Shown here piece after piece: positions 1-7,900 of a stretch of DNA of 23,134 nt. Numbering within the stretch: position 1 is the first letter of the stretch; each line of letters begins with the position of its first letter. The notes beneath the pieces are model-generated. The model searched no databases and was not told the origin of the DNA. It saw nothing but the letters and a program-made list of their open reading frames with translations. The position numbers were made by a program, and so were the translations under genes. This DNA comes from a virus. The DNA is taken from the IMG/VR virus record IMGVR_UViG_3300017714_000186, positions 1 through 23,134 of that record; one strand, written 5' to 3'.

Positions 1-46
1 ACTTCCTTCATCACACCCACTCTCATCTAAAAAGGGTAATGATGAA

Positions 47-274
47 ATGAAAGCAAGTTTTGTTCGTATAGGTCAATCTGTAAGCTGGTCAATCAATAAG
101 GACCCCGACCCACCTTCAACAGTTCATGGTGTCGTAACTAGTATTAATTCTAAAGACAAAGAAGCTACCATGTTAGTTTGGGCAATCATGGAAGATGGTG
201 GTCATAAAAAGACTGATAGAAAAGTCACTATGCCTATTTCTAAATTAACAGTTATTAAAGACATTACTAAATAA
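47..274 (+). CDS. Small Tudor/SH3-like protein upstream of prohead protease
   Basis: A 75-residue protein of unknown role. Its pattern is GQSVSW near residues 9-14, a TVHGVV strand near 25-30, an MLVWAIMEDG strand near 42-51 and a final ISKLTVI strand. This resembles the small all-beta Tudor/SH3-like domains often found just before, or fused to, phage prohead proteases; that family link is from memory, not from a search. The chosen ATG has AAGGG at 32-36, about 10 bases upstream. The same frame is open leftward to base 2 with no stop, so the true start could lie outside the window and this could be the C-terminal domain of a longer protein such as the portal. Alternatively, a gene in another frame ends at TGA 48-50, overlapping this ATG. 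The next gene begins 88 bases later. Confidence 0.6.
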   Translation: MKASFVRIGQSVSWSINKDPDPPSTVHGVVTSINSKDKEATMLVWAIMEDGGHKKTDRKVTMPISKLTVIKDITK

Positions 275-293
275 ATACCACGTACTTTCTAAC

Positions 294-344
294 TATTTGT
301 TATATTTATAACTATATGCACCTAAATAAATCTGTTAACAAATA
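294..344. repeat. 9-bp inverted repeat in the protease leader
   Basis: The 88-base gap before the protease holds TATTTGTTA (294-302) and its perfect complement TAACAAATA (336-344), 33 bases apart. Nested inside is a second perfect inverted repeat, GTTATA-TT-TATAAC (299-312). The right arm ends a few bases before the AGGAG ribosome site at 350-354. A structured leader or an operator are both possible. The region is very AT-rich, so chance is a real alternative. No convincing promoter boxes were seen. Confidence 0.3.
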
Positions 345-362
345 TATTTAGGAGAAGCACTC

Positions 363-1538
363 GTGAGTGAAATTAAAAATATCGACTTAGAGTTTAAGGG
401 AGATAGCGAAGGTAAAGTCTCCGCCGTATTCTCAGTCTTTAATACGTTGGATAGCGACGGTGACGTTGTTGTTCCAAAAGCTATAAAATCAGGATTTAAA
501 TCAGGTTCAGTACCTATGGTATGGGCTCATAAATGGGACATGCCAATTGGTAAAGGCGAAATAAAACAAGATGGCGATAAAGCTACTTTTGAAGGTTCGT
601 TTTTCATGGACACAGAGTCTGGTAAAGAAGCATACAATTTAGTAAAAGCTATGGGTGACTTACAACAATGGTCATTCGGCTATAGAGTCAATGATAGTGA
701 GAGAGGAACATTCGAGAATGAAGGTAAAGAAGCTGATGCCAGGTATCTCAAAGATTTATCTGTTTATGAAGTATCCCCTGTTCTTGTTGGTGCTAACCAA
801 GACACTTACACAATGGCTATAAAATCAAACAATGAACTCGTTAAAGAGCTTGCTGAAGAAAAAGCAGTTCTTGGACATTCAAGTTTTTCTACAGAAGACA
901 CTGAAGAATCAGATGTTGATAAAACAGACACTGTAGAAGAAGTATCAGATGACGAAAAAGGATACGGTAAGTGTTCTTATGAAAAAGATGGAAATTGTGC
1001 AAAAGACATGAAGAAATCTGATGATACAGAAGTTTCGGAAAAAGGGAAACCTTTTTCAGAGGAAGTCAAAGACGTGCTTGCTGCGTTACATGACTTGATG
1101 ACACGAACTAACGCCATTGCGATGTTACGTGCCAAAGATGGAAGGAAAATAGGCGTTAAGGCTACTGAAGCATTAAGGGCAGTTCAGGACGACTTACAAG
1201 AAGCTTGGACCGAATTGGACCAGTTTATTGATACTGTTGGAACCGAAGGTGCTTTAGAACTTGACCTAGAAGATGAACAATCTGAAGAAGTTGATGAATT
1301 TGTTGATGAAGCAGAAATGTCAACTGATGTTGTTGAAGCGGAACCTGAGACAGAAGAAGAAGTTGTAGAGGAATCTACTACTGAACCAGAAGTTGAAGAG
1401 GAAATTGCTGAAGACACTCCAGAAGATAACACAGAATCGGTTGAGTCAGATGACCTTGATGACGAAGTGTGGGCAGAATCTCAAAGACTTATAGCTGATG
1501 CTATAGTCGCTGAGGTATCTGACGACGAACAAGTATAA
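363..1538 (+). CDS. HK97-family prohead protease with long acidic C-terminal extension
   Basis: This is the serine protease (S78/U35 family) that matures the prohead by cutting the capsid protein's N-terminal scaffold domain. Residues 1-155 are the protease domain. The likely catalytic His is H56 in VWAHKWDMPIG, the likely catalytic Ser is S104 in QQWSFGYRV, and the conserved DLSVYEVSPVLVGAN block is at 131-145. The GTG start at 363 has AGGAG at 350-354, eight bases away. Family members are usually about 200 residues; this one has 391. The extension holds a small Cys motif (C204 and C212), a predicted helical stretch at about 231-292 and a strongly acidic Glu/Asp run at about 295-370. The extension may act as a fused internal scaffold or as an inhibitory tail; this is inference. 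The major capsid gene follows after 25 bases. Confidence 0.88.
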   Translation: MSEIKNIDLEFKGDSEGKVSAVFSVFNTLDSDGDVVVPKAIKSGFKSGSVPMVWAHKWDMPIGKGEIKQDGDKATFEGSFFMDTESGKEAYNLVKAMGDLQQWSFGYRVNDSERGTFENEGKEADARYLKDLSVYEVSPVLVGANQDTYTMAIKSNNELVKELAEEKAVLGHSSFSTEDTEESDVDKTDTVEEVSDDEKGYGKCSYEKDGNCAKDMKKSDDTEVSEKGKPFSEEVKDVLAALHDLMTRTNAIAMLRAKDGRKIGVKATEALRAVQDDLQEAWTELDQFIDTVGTEGALELDLEDEQSEEVDEFVDEAEMSTDVVEAEPETEEEVVEESTTEPEVEEEIAEDTPEDNTESVESDDLDDEVWAESQRLIADAIVAEVSDDEQV

Positions 1539-1549
1539 GAATATCTAAT

Positions 1550-1560
1550 AGGAGATAATT
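1550..1560 (+). promoter_or_regulatory. Ribosome binding site for the major capsid GTG start
   Basis: AGGAGATAATT lies nine bases (counted from AGGAG) before the GTG at 1564 and fixes that start. The same 11-base string precedes the 24-residue basic peptide (2873-2883), and a one-base variant precedes the major tail protein (9361-9372). Confidence 0.75.
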
Positions 1561-1563
1561 AAC

Positions 1564-2808
1564 GTGAATAAAGTTACAGAGCTTAAAGAGCAAATCGCTA
1601 AGTCTCGTGAAGAACTCAAAACCGTTTTTGAAGCTCCAGCAGAAGAAGGAAAGTATTCTTCAGACCAAAAAGATAAAATTAAAGGTTTGAATACAGAGCT
1701 TTCTGATTCATTAGACGAACTAAAGATTGAAGAATCAAAAGTTGCTAATGAAAAAGCTATGGAAATTGCAGAAGAAGTTGTTAATCAACTTCCTGTAGTT
1801 GAAGAAGCTCCAGCTGGCGTTAAATCAATAGGTGAGAAATTCACAGATACAGCGGCTTACGCACAATATATGAGCAATGGTGTTAAGGGCGTAGATTCTC
1901 AAGCAGAATTTAAAACCACTTTAAATACCACAGGTTATCCACCAGAGTCTTTAAGAGCACCTGGAATATTGGAGACAGCTTTAAGAGACCCTAATAGCGT
2001 TATTGGATTGTTTGACCAAATTCAAACAGACCAAAATGCTTATGTGTATCTTGAAGAGACAACTTTCACAAACAATGCTGGTGAAATTGCTGAAGCAGGA
2101 GATATTGCTTCCTCAAACGAATCAGCACTTGCATTTACAGAAAGAACAGAATCAGTCAGAAAGATTGCTACGTTCTTACCTGTAACTGATGAGTTGTTAC
2201 AAGATGTTTCTGGTATCCAAGGATACGTGAACTCAAGACTACAAACAATGATGAAATTAAGAATGGACAATCAATTACTTAACGGTAATGGTTCTGCTCC
2301 AAACTTAACTGGTGTATTATCAAAATCTGGAATTTCCGGATTTAACTACAGCAACTATGCAGGAGAACTGAATAGACTTGGACAGGTGTATCAAGCAATT
2401 ACAGATATCAGAAAAAACGCTTTCGTTGAACCTGATGCTATAATTATGCACCCTTCAGATTGGTATCAAGTAGTTACCGCTGTAGGAGATATTGCAACAA
2501 CCACTAGTGGTGCAGCAGCAAAGAATCCATTAATAGTAGCAGCTGGAGGCTTCGGCAACGATGTCACAGCTAAACTATGGGGATTGACTGTTGTTCCATC
2601 ATCTGCTATCGCAGAAGGTACCGCATTAGTCGGTAAATTCGGCGGAGGAGATGCAGCACAAATAATCATGAGACAAGGTGTTGACCTTGCTATTTCTGAT
2701 AGTCATAGTGATTTCTTTGCGAAGAATCAACTTGCAATCAGATTAACCATGAGAATGGGTTTTGCAATCTACAGACCATCAGCTTTCTGTAAAATCACAA
2801 ACTTCTAA
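1564..2808 (+). CDS. Major capsid protein, HK97 fold
   Basis: A 414-residue capsid subunit with the classic HK97 layout. Residues 1-80 are charged and helical, and look like a delta (scaffold) domain removed by the upstream protease during maturation. The E-loop is around 160-185 (ETTFTNNAGEIAEAG). The P-domain and A-domain follow, with the family signature LLNGNG at 238-243 and LTGVL at 248-252. The C-terminal part has the expected alternation of short strands (IIMHPSDWY, GLTVVPS, QLAIRLTMRMGFAIYRP). Translation starts at a GTG. The subunit should form the capsid shell in hundreds of copies, which fits the strong ribosome site and the terminator just after the gene. The delta-domain cleavage point cannot be fixed from sequence alone. 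Confidence 0.95.
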   Translation: MNKVTELKEQIAKSREELKTVFEAPAEEGKYSSDQKDKIKGLNTELSDSLDELKIEESKVANEKAMEIAEEVVNQLPVVEEAPAGVKSIGEKFTDTAAYAQYMSNGVKGVDSQAEFKTTLNTTGYPPESLRAPGILETALRDPNSVIGLFDQIQTDQNAYVYLEETTFTNNAGEIAEAGDIASSNESALAFTERTESVRKIATFLPVTDELLQDVSGIQGYVNSRLQTMMKLRMDNQLLNGNGSAPNLTGVLSKSGISGFNYSNYAGELNRLGQVYQAITDIRKNAFVEPDAIIMHPSDWYQVVTAVGDIATTTSGAAAKNPLIVAAGGFGNDVTAKLWGLTVVPSSAIAEGTALVGKFGGGDAAQIIMRQGVDLAISDSHSDFFAKNQLAIRLTMRMGFAIYRPSAFCKITNF

Positions 2809-2835
2809 GTTTGGATTAAACAGTAGTTTAATGAT

Positions 2836-2864
2836 AAGGGCTTCTTCGGGAGCCCTTTTCTTTT
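2836..2864 (+). terminator. Intrinsic terminator with C(UUCG)G tetraloop after the capsid gene
   Basis: A 9-bp stem (AAGGGCTTC at 2836-2844 with GGAGCCCTT at 2849-2857, one T-G wobble) is capped by a TTCG loop closed by a C-G pair, the extra-stable UUCG tetraloop. The tract TTTTCTTTT (2856-2864) follows. It begins 27 bases after the capsid stop codon. The next gene has no evident promoter, so it probably works as a partial terminator that sets capsid transcripts above those for the downstream connector genes. Confidence 0.88.
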
Positions 2865-2883
2865 AACAATATAGGAGATAATT

Positions 2884-2958
2884 ATGCCAAAAGGCAGAGG
2901 ATACGGAAGAACAACAAGACGTACTGCACCTAAAAAACGTGGTAGCAGAAGAAGATAA
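2884..2958 (+). CDS. 24-residue, highly basic mini-protein
   Basis: This tiny gene sits just after the capsid terminator. It has an ideal ribosome site (AGGAGATAATT directly before the ATG) identical to that of the capsid gene. The peptide begins MPKGRGYGRTT and ends KKRGSRRR; 11 of 24 residues are Lys or Arg and none is acidic. It has no hydrophobic segment. Very short basic proteins of tailed phages and microviruses (for example microvirus J) bind packaged DNA, but no homology is claimed. A DNA-binding virion component or capsid cofactor is the likeliest guess. The strong ribosome site, composition and exact fit between the terminator and the next gene argue that it is real. Confidence 0.68.
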   Translation: MPKGRGYGRTTRRTAPKKRGSRRR

Positions 2959-2997
2959 TACCAATTAATTTGGTTTAATAAGTTAGGATTAATTATT

Positions 2998-3258
2998 ATG
3001 TATACAATTCCAGAAAAGAACATTTATAAGCTACCTGATGGAAAGCTATGGGAAGGTAATCCAGTAGATTTACCTTTTTCACAAGCTGACTTGATTGCTA
3101 AAGCTGGTAAAGAGTACCCTACTGATTGGCTCAAAGAGCAAGGTTGGGGAAAGAAAAAAGCAGCACCTAAAAAAGCTGCCCCTAAACCAGCTGAAAAAGC
3201 AGTCAAAAAATCAGATGTAGAAGATAAATCAGTTAAAAAAGACGTCGAAGACAAGTAG
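2998..3258 (+). CDS. Small protein with histone-H1-like Lys/Ala/Pro tail
   Basis: An 86-residue protein of unknown function. Residues 1-50 look compact (MYTIPEKNIYKLPDGKLWEG, then a helix around 27-38 and DWLKEQGWG). From residue 51 it becomes a low-complexity KKKAAPKKAAPKPAEK tail like histone H1 C-termini, ending in two related blocks, KSDVEDK and KKDVEDK. TAGGA at 2984-2988 is a modest ribosome site. The stop codon overlaps the strong AGGAGGT site of the next gene. Its place between capsid protein and adaptor suggests a head accessory role, perhaps touching DNA through the tail. It follows another very basic small protein. Confidence 0.72.
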   Translation: MYTIPEKNIYKLPDGKLWEGNPVDLPFSQADLIAKAGKEYPTDWLKEQGWGKKKAAPKKAAPKPAEKAVKKSDVEDKSVKKDVEDK

Positions 3259-3267
3259 GAGGTCTAA

Positions 3268-3924
3268 ATGGCTTTCTCTACGGCATCTGATGTCGAGTCA
3301 TATACTCAGATTAATTTTGATTCGAGTATAGAGACACATTTAACAAACAACTTAATACCATTCGTAGATGCAGCTATTGAACAATATGTTGGATATGTAT
3401 TATCACATGGTACTAAAACAGAAACTTTTACAGGAGACCAAACTCAAGAAATTTTCTTAAGACACTTACCTATTCGTTCAATTACTTCTGTAGTAGAAGA
3501 CGGCATTACTTTGACAGAAGGTAATGAGAGTGATTTTGTCTTTTATGGTAGTGGTAGATTGAGAAGATTAGGTAAAAGATGGTCTTACGCTAAAGAACAA
3601 AATATAGTAGTTACATACGTATCTGGATATACCGCATTTGGTGGAGGAGTCTCTACAGATTTACCAATTCAGATTAAAATGGTTTCTTCCAGAGCAGCAG
3701 CTAGATTATTAGAAAATATTTTATCGGTATCATCACAGCAAGAACCAGGTGAGATAAAAGCACAAGGTTCAACAGTAGCTGGTAATTTTAATTTAGCAAT
3801 GTCCGAAAGAATAGGGGATTATTCAGCAGATTATGGAGTAGGAACTGAAGCATTGTCTTTAGCACCTTTAACCAATGCAGATATGAATTTGTTAGCCCCC
3901 TATAGAAAGTCCTATTTTGTATAA
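3268..3924 (+). CDS. Head-tail connector adaptor (HK97 gp6-like)
   Basis: A 218-residue adaptor predicted to form the ring below the portal. It has a helical N-terminus (residues 1-45) and the family's beta block: TFTGDQTQEIFLRHLPIRSI near 52-71, SVVEDGITLTEG, the GSGRLRR turn near 94-100 and NIVVTYVSGYTAFG near 111-124. C-terminal helices (IQIKMVSSRAAARLLENIL) follow at about 133-151. The gene has the best ribosome site in the window, AGGAGGT at 3257-3263. It ends in a TAATG overlap with the next gene. Assignment rests on this strand pattern plus gene order; it is a standard component, somewhat longer than many relatives. Confidence 0.8.
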   Translation: MAFSTASDVESYTQINFDSSIETHLTNNLIPFVDAAIEQYVGYVLSHGTKTETFTGDQTQEIFLRHLPIRSITSVVEDGITLTEGNESDFVFYGSGRLRRLGKRWSYAKEQNIVVTYVSGYTAFGGGVSTDLPIQIKMVSSRAAARLLENILSVSSQQEPGEIKAQGSTVAGNFNLAMSERIGDYSADYGVGTEALSLAPLTNADMNLLAPYRKSYFV

Positions 3925-4550
3925 TGCCAAACAAGGTTACTCCCACACTAGAAGAGGCTAATCAACTCTTTAAAGATAAACCTCAATACAAATTAAAAGA
4001 CTGGGCTAAGGAGTGGGGTGTCTCAATAGAAAGAGTAAGACAAATCAAAGAACAAGCAGGTATAGTTCCTATGTCTGAAATAGATACACGTATTGTAAAT
4101 ACAATTGTTCAAAGAATAAGAAACGGTGAATCAACTCTAACCAATAGAGCTTTATATTCTGGACTACCTATTGGTTATGACAGATTTAGAACTTGGATGA
4201 TAAAAGACCCAAGCATAAAAGAAGAATGTGACTTAGCTAGAGAAGAATATTTATCATCTGATAAAACTGAAAAAAAATGTTACAAATGTGATTTAATATT
4301 TAATATAGATAATTTTAACAAAAGTCAAAAATATAATGATGGATATAACAGATACTGTAAAGATTGTCAGTCAAAAGTTATCGACGAAAATGAAGATATT
4401 AAAAGAAAAACTTGTTTTATGTGTAAAAAATCACTATCTGTTAAAAGTTTTAATAAAAATAGAGCTATGAAAGATGGGTACTCTTTGTTTTGTAAGAACT
4501 GTCAATCAAAAGAACGTAGAACCAAGAGAAGACTAAATAACATAATCTAA
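3924..4550 (+). CDS. Helix-turn-helix protein with two tandem Cys4 zinc ribbons
   Basis: A 208-residue putative DNA-binding protein. Residues 22-46 form a helix-turn-helix whose GVSIERVRQI core resembles sigma-factor region 4. Residues 50-110 hold a second helical unit similar in style to terminase-small-subunit or transposase HTH segments. Two zinc ribbons with identical spacing follow: C119-x2-C122-x22-C145-x2-C148 and C164-x2-C167-x22-C190-x2-C193, a 45-residue repeat with shared FNK, DGY and CQSK motifs. Such ribbons accompany HNH endonucleases in many phages, but no HNH nuclease motif is visible. The gene starts by TAATG overlap, has a weak ribosome site and is very A-rich, suggesting a later arrival. 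It interrupts the adaptor/closure pair. Function is unknown; regulator, packaging factor or degenerate nuclease are options. Confidence 0.7.
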   Translation: MPNKVTPTLEEANQLFKDKPQYKLKDWAKEWGVSIERVRQIKEQAGIVPMSEIDTRIVNTIVQRIRNGESTLTNRALYSGLPIGYDRFRTWMIKDPSIKEECDLAREEYLSSDKTEKKCYKCDLIFNIDNFNKSQKYNDGYNRYCKDCQSKVIDENEDIKRKTCFMCKKSLSVKSFNKNRAMKDGYSLFCKNCQSKERRTKRRLNNII

Positions 4551-4574
4551 TAATCTTAGTGCTAGATTTATAGT

Positions 4575-4922
4575 ATGGCAGGCTCATATCCCGAACGTTT
4601 ATTAATACATAGAGTTACAATTCAAAGAACTACAGGTTCTAATATAGACACTCGTGGATTAGATTCAGATATTTGGTCAGATTCTAGTACTAACATACCT
4701 TGCAGATTAGAGTTTTTAAGTGAAACAGAAAATAGAGAAGGAAGAAATACAGTTATAGAAAACTGGGCAGGATATTTTAATGGTATCGTTGATTTAAAAG
4801 CTTCAGACAGAATTTACTGGAATTCAGAAAATAAGTATTTTGAAGTTTCTAGTTTAAGAAAAAGTCACAACAGAGTAGGAAGACTATTCTCAGTCACAGC
4901 TGATTTAATATATTTTGAATAA
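4575..4922 (+). CDS. Head closure protein (head-tail joining, SPP1 gp16-like)
   Basis: A 115-residue beta-rich protein. The opening LLIHRVTIQRTTG (9-21), a W at residue 34, then IPCRLEFLS (41-49) and late strands VDLKASDRIYW and YFEVSSLRKS match the phage head-tail joining family that closes the connector after packaging. The ribosome site is weak. The ATG lies 25 bases after the zinc-ribbon gene, so the intruder has separated it from its usual partner, the adaptor. It ends in a TAATG overlap with the very large next gene, implying coupled translation. Confidence 0.75.
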   Translation: MAGSYPERLLIHRVTIQRTTGSNIDTRGLDSDIWSDSSTNIPCRLEFLSETENREGRNTVIENWAGYFNGIVDLKASDRIYWNSENKYFEVSSLRKSHNRVGRLFSVTADLIYFE

Positions 4923-7900
4923 TGGCTAATTCTAGTACAAAAAAAGTTGCTAGTCAGTTTGGGGAAACTAGAGTAACAACTAAGACTATGAGTGTTTCAG
5001 AAGGTCGTAAAGATATTATTATATCTAGTAAAACTGAAGCTACAGCATTTAAAACTCTTAGGTATTACAACTGGTCTAAATCTTTTGGTATGAAGACAGA
5101 TTTTTTTAATAAACTATCTGACGGTACTTACAGCACGCTTCAAACATTAAACAATATATCTGCATTTGTAACATCTGATAGTTTAGTTCGTTCTATTGCT
5201 GCTCGTTATGGTTGGGTTGTTGCAGGTAGAGCATTTGGTAAAGTTCAGGGTAAACTTTTACCTCAAGGTGGGGGTCCTTTTGGTAGGTTTATGCGTGTTA
5301 AAGGTGGACAATTTTCAAGAAAAGTTTTAGGTGATTTTATGAATTACTTTACAACTACTGAAATGAAATTTGAGAATATAACAAAAACTCAAAGAGAAAT
5401 ATTAAAGCAATTACAAACAGCAGGAAGCATAGGTCCGACTTGGGCAGGTATGGCACTTGCTGAAGCTATTACAGGAGCACCAGACCCATTTGCTACTCAA
5501 GCAAACAAAGTAATGAAGCATGGGAGAATGGATACTCAAGATAAAGCGGCAGGATTTTCTGATGGTGAAAAAAATAAAACAGATTCTTATTTAAGTAAAA
5601 GAACCGATGTATTACAAAGAATGAGTCAATCTGGTTTAAATGCTCCAGAAATGACTTATTTAATAAAAGCTATGGAAGAAGGTGGAGACCCTGACGATAT
5701 TATGGCAAAGTATCAAAGTCTTAACGAAGATATATTTAGTTCTTTAAATAAACATAACAAGTTTAGTAAAGATTCTTCAAAACTAGTTCAAGGTAGAAGC
5801 GAAGTATATATATCAACGGGTAAAGAAATAAAAGGGGTTCAAGAGACAGAAAAATCTTTTTATATGACGGATAGCGGAACAGGTTCTCATTCAGCGTTTG
5901 ACGAAGATATTACTATGATGCAACAGAATAGAGTCAATGAAGTACTTTCTAAAGCTTTAGGTATAGATTTATATGATGGTCCTATGCAAGTATTCGAAAG
6001 TTTTTTTGGTGGTTCAAGCACACAAATGGGTCCAGATTCTTTAAAATATGGAAAAACAACTAAAACAACAAGGATGGAACAATTATATGACCAAAAAGGT
6101 AAAAGAGGAGAAAAAATTGAAGTTGTTACTGGTGGTACTTTAAAAGATAAAACAGGTGAATATTCTGATATTGATAGTCAGATGGACAGTAATAATTATA
6201 GAACTGTACGTTCCTCAAGTAATATAAAAGAAAACAACTACATAGCTTCAAGACCACAAATAATTAAAGGGTTAAGTATGATGGATGCAAAGAACATGCA
6301 TAAAAAGAATCCCAAAGGTGGTTTTTTAGTTTACGGTATTGAATTTCAATCTCATAAAAGCCTTAGAGATGTTCAACAAATAGAATATGGTGGACCAGCA
6401 ACAGACATAGGTAGAAGTTTAAAAAATAGAAGTGATAGATACATTTATGCTAGAACTATGTTTGTCCACAAAGCTGCACAAAAAGCTGCAAATAAATTAG
6501 GTATTGAAGCAGACCTAAAATTCTCCAAAAGGAGAGGAGATGTTATTGGAACTTTAGCTCAAAGAAGAACAAAAGCAATATCTAACTTTCAAAAAGATAA
6601 AAACCAAAATAATGCTAAAAATGGTGGATTCACATTAATGGTAGATAATAGAGTTAGAGAAGTTATGAAACAAGATGTAATTAGAGCTAGAGGAGCAAAA
6701 CTAAGAGATGGTAATAAAGTTAGCTTTTCTGATATGAAAGTGTCAGATGCTCCGATACAAGCAGGTAAGTATGATAGGTTTGTTAAAGGGCAAAATACCA
6801 TACAGGTTAGAGATGCTGATGGTAATATAATTACAAGAAAATTAGATGCAAAAGATTACCCACCAGAGTTTAAAAACGCCTTTGATAGATTGGAAGAAGA
6901 TTTAAAAAAGAATCTAAAACCTATAAGTGGAGACATGCCTTTATCAGATGAATACTATATATCACGAGCATATACTAAAGATGCAGCACGTAGAAGACAA
7001 ACTCAATTTTTAAGTGATGATTTAGGAACTAACGAATATGGTAATAGAAGACAATTAGACCCAACTCAGTTAAGAAGACAGAATTTTAGAGTTAAAGGTG
7101 GTGTTTGGAGTGCAGATGATATATTAGACCAAGCCTTAGAAGAAAGTGCAAAAGAATTATTTCCTCAGTATATGCGGGCATTAAGTATTGGTCAAAAAGA
7201 AATGGAAACAAGATTAGCTATAGAAGCTAATGCCAAAATGGCTGCTCTTGAAAAAGAAAAACTTAAGGGTGAAGACCTCAGAAGACGCAAGATAGAAATA
7301 GCGGACGAAATGGATGCTATGTACGAGTCAGGTTACGCAGTAGTACAAAACAGAGCTTATAACCAAGTACTTGGAAATTTAGGTCCAAATCATCCAGTCG
7401 TAAGAGAAAAATTAGAAAGTATAAATAATCAAATAGAAAATGTTATTAGAGGTTCTGGTAACAGAAGTGCAAGCCTTATGCCTTTTGCTCCTGTAGTTAT
7501 GAGGTCTAAATATATCAAATATTACAATGCCCTTATGGCTGAGAATAAAGGATTAGCTGATGAAATATTTTCTGAGATTACTAGTAATGGCAAAATCCAA
7601 TTGAGAGCTATAGAAAATCAAATAGGATTTAAAATGGAATTATTTGGTACATCTGCAAGTGGTAAGCCTATGTACAGAAGAGTTGCTCATGAACCTACAA
7701 TAATAGAACCTACTTCAAGAGAAGATATATTAAATCCAAAACCAAAATTTGAGGGTGTTGGAGATTTAAGAAACATAGAAATTTCTGGTAATGCTGGATT
7801 AAATGAAGTCAGCGGTGTTGGTGGTAATGTAAATAAAGGTAAATCAAATTTATTTGGCAATCCTACTGAACAAGATGCGATAAAAGCTTTAGGCGGAGCA

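Noticed and set aside
2960-2974. Small hairpin ACCAA-TTAAT-TTGGT after the 24-residue peptide gene as a terminator
   Set aside because: The stem is only 5 bp, AT-rich and followed by just three Ts; expected by chance in such sequence.
3024-3254. Antisense ORF opposite the 86-residue protein
   Set aside because: A mirror of the Lys/Ala/Pro-rich tail, giving a Phe/Leu/Ala-rich shadow without start signals.
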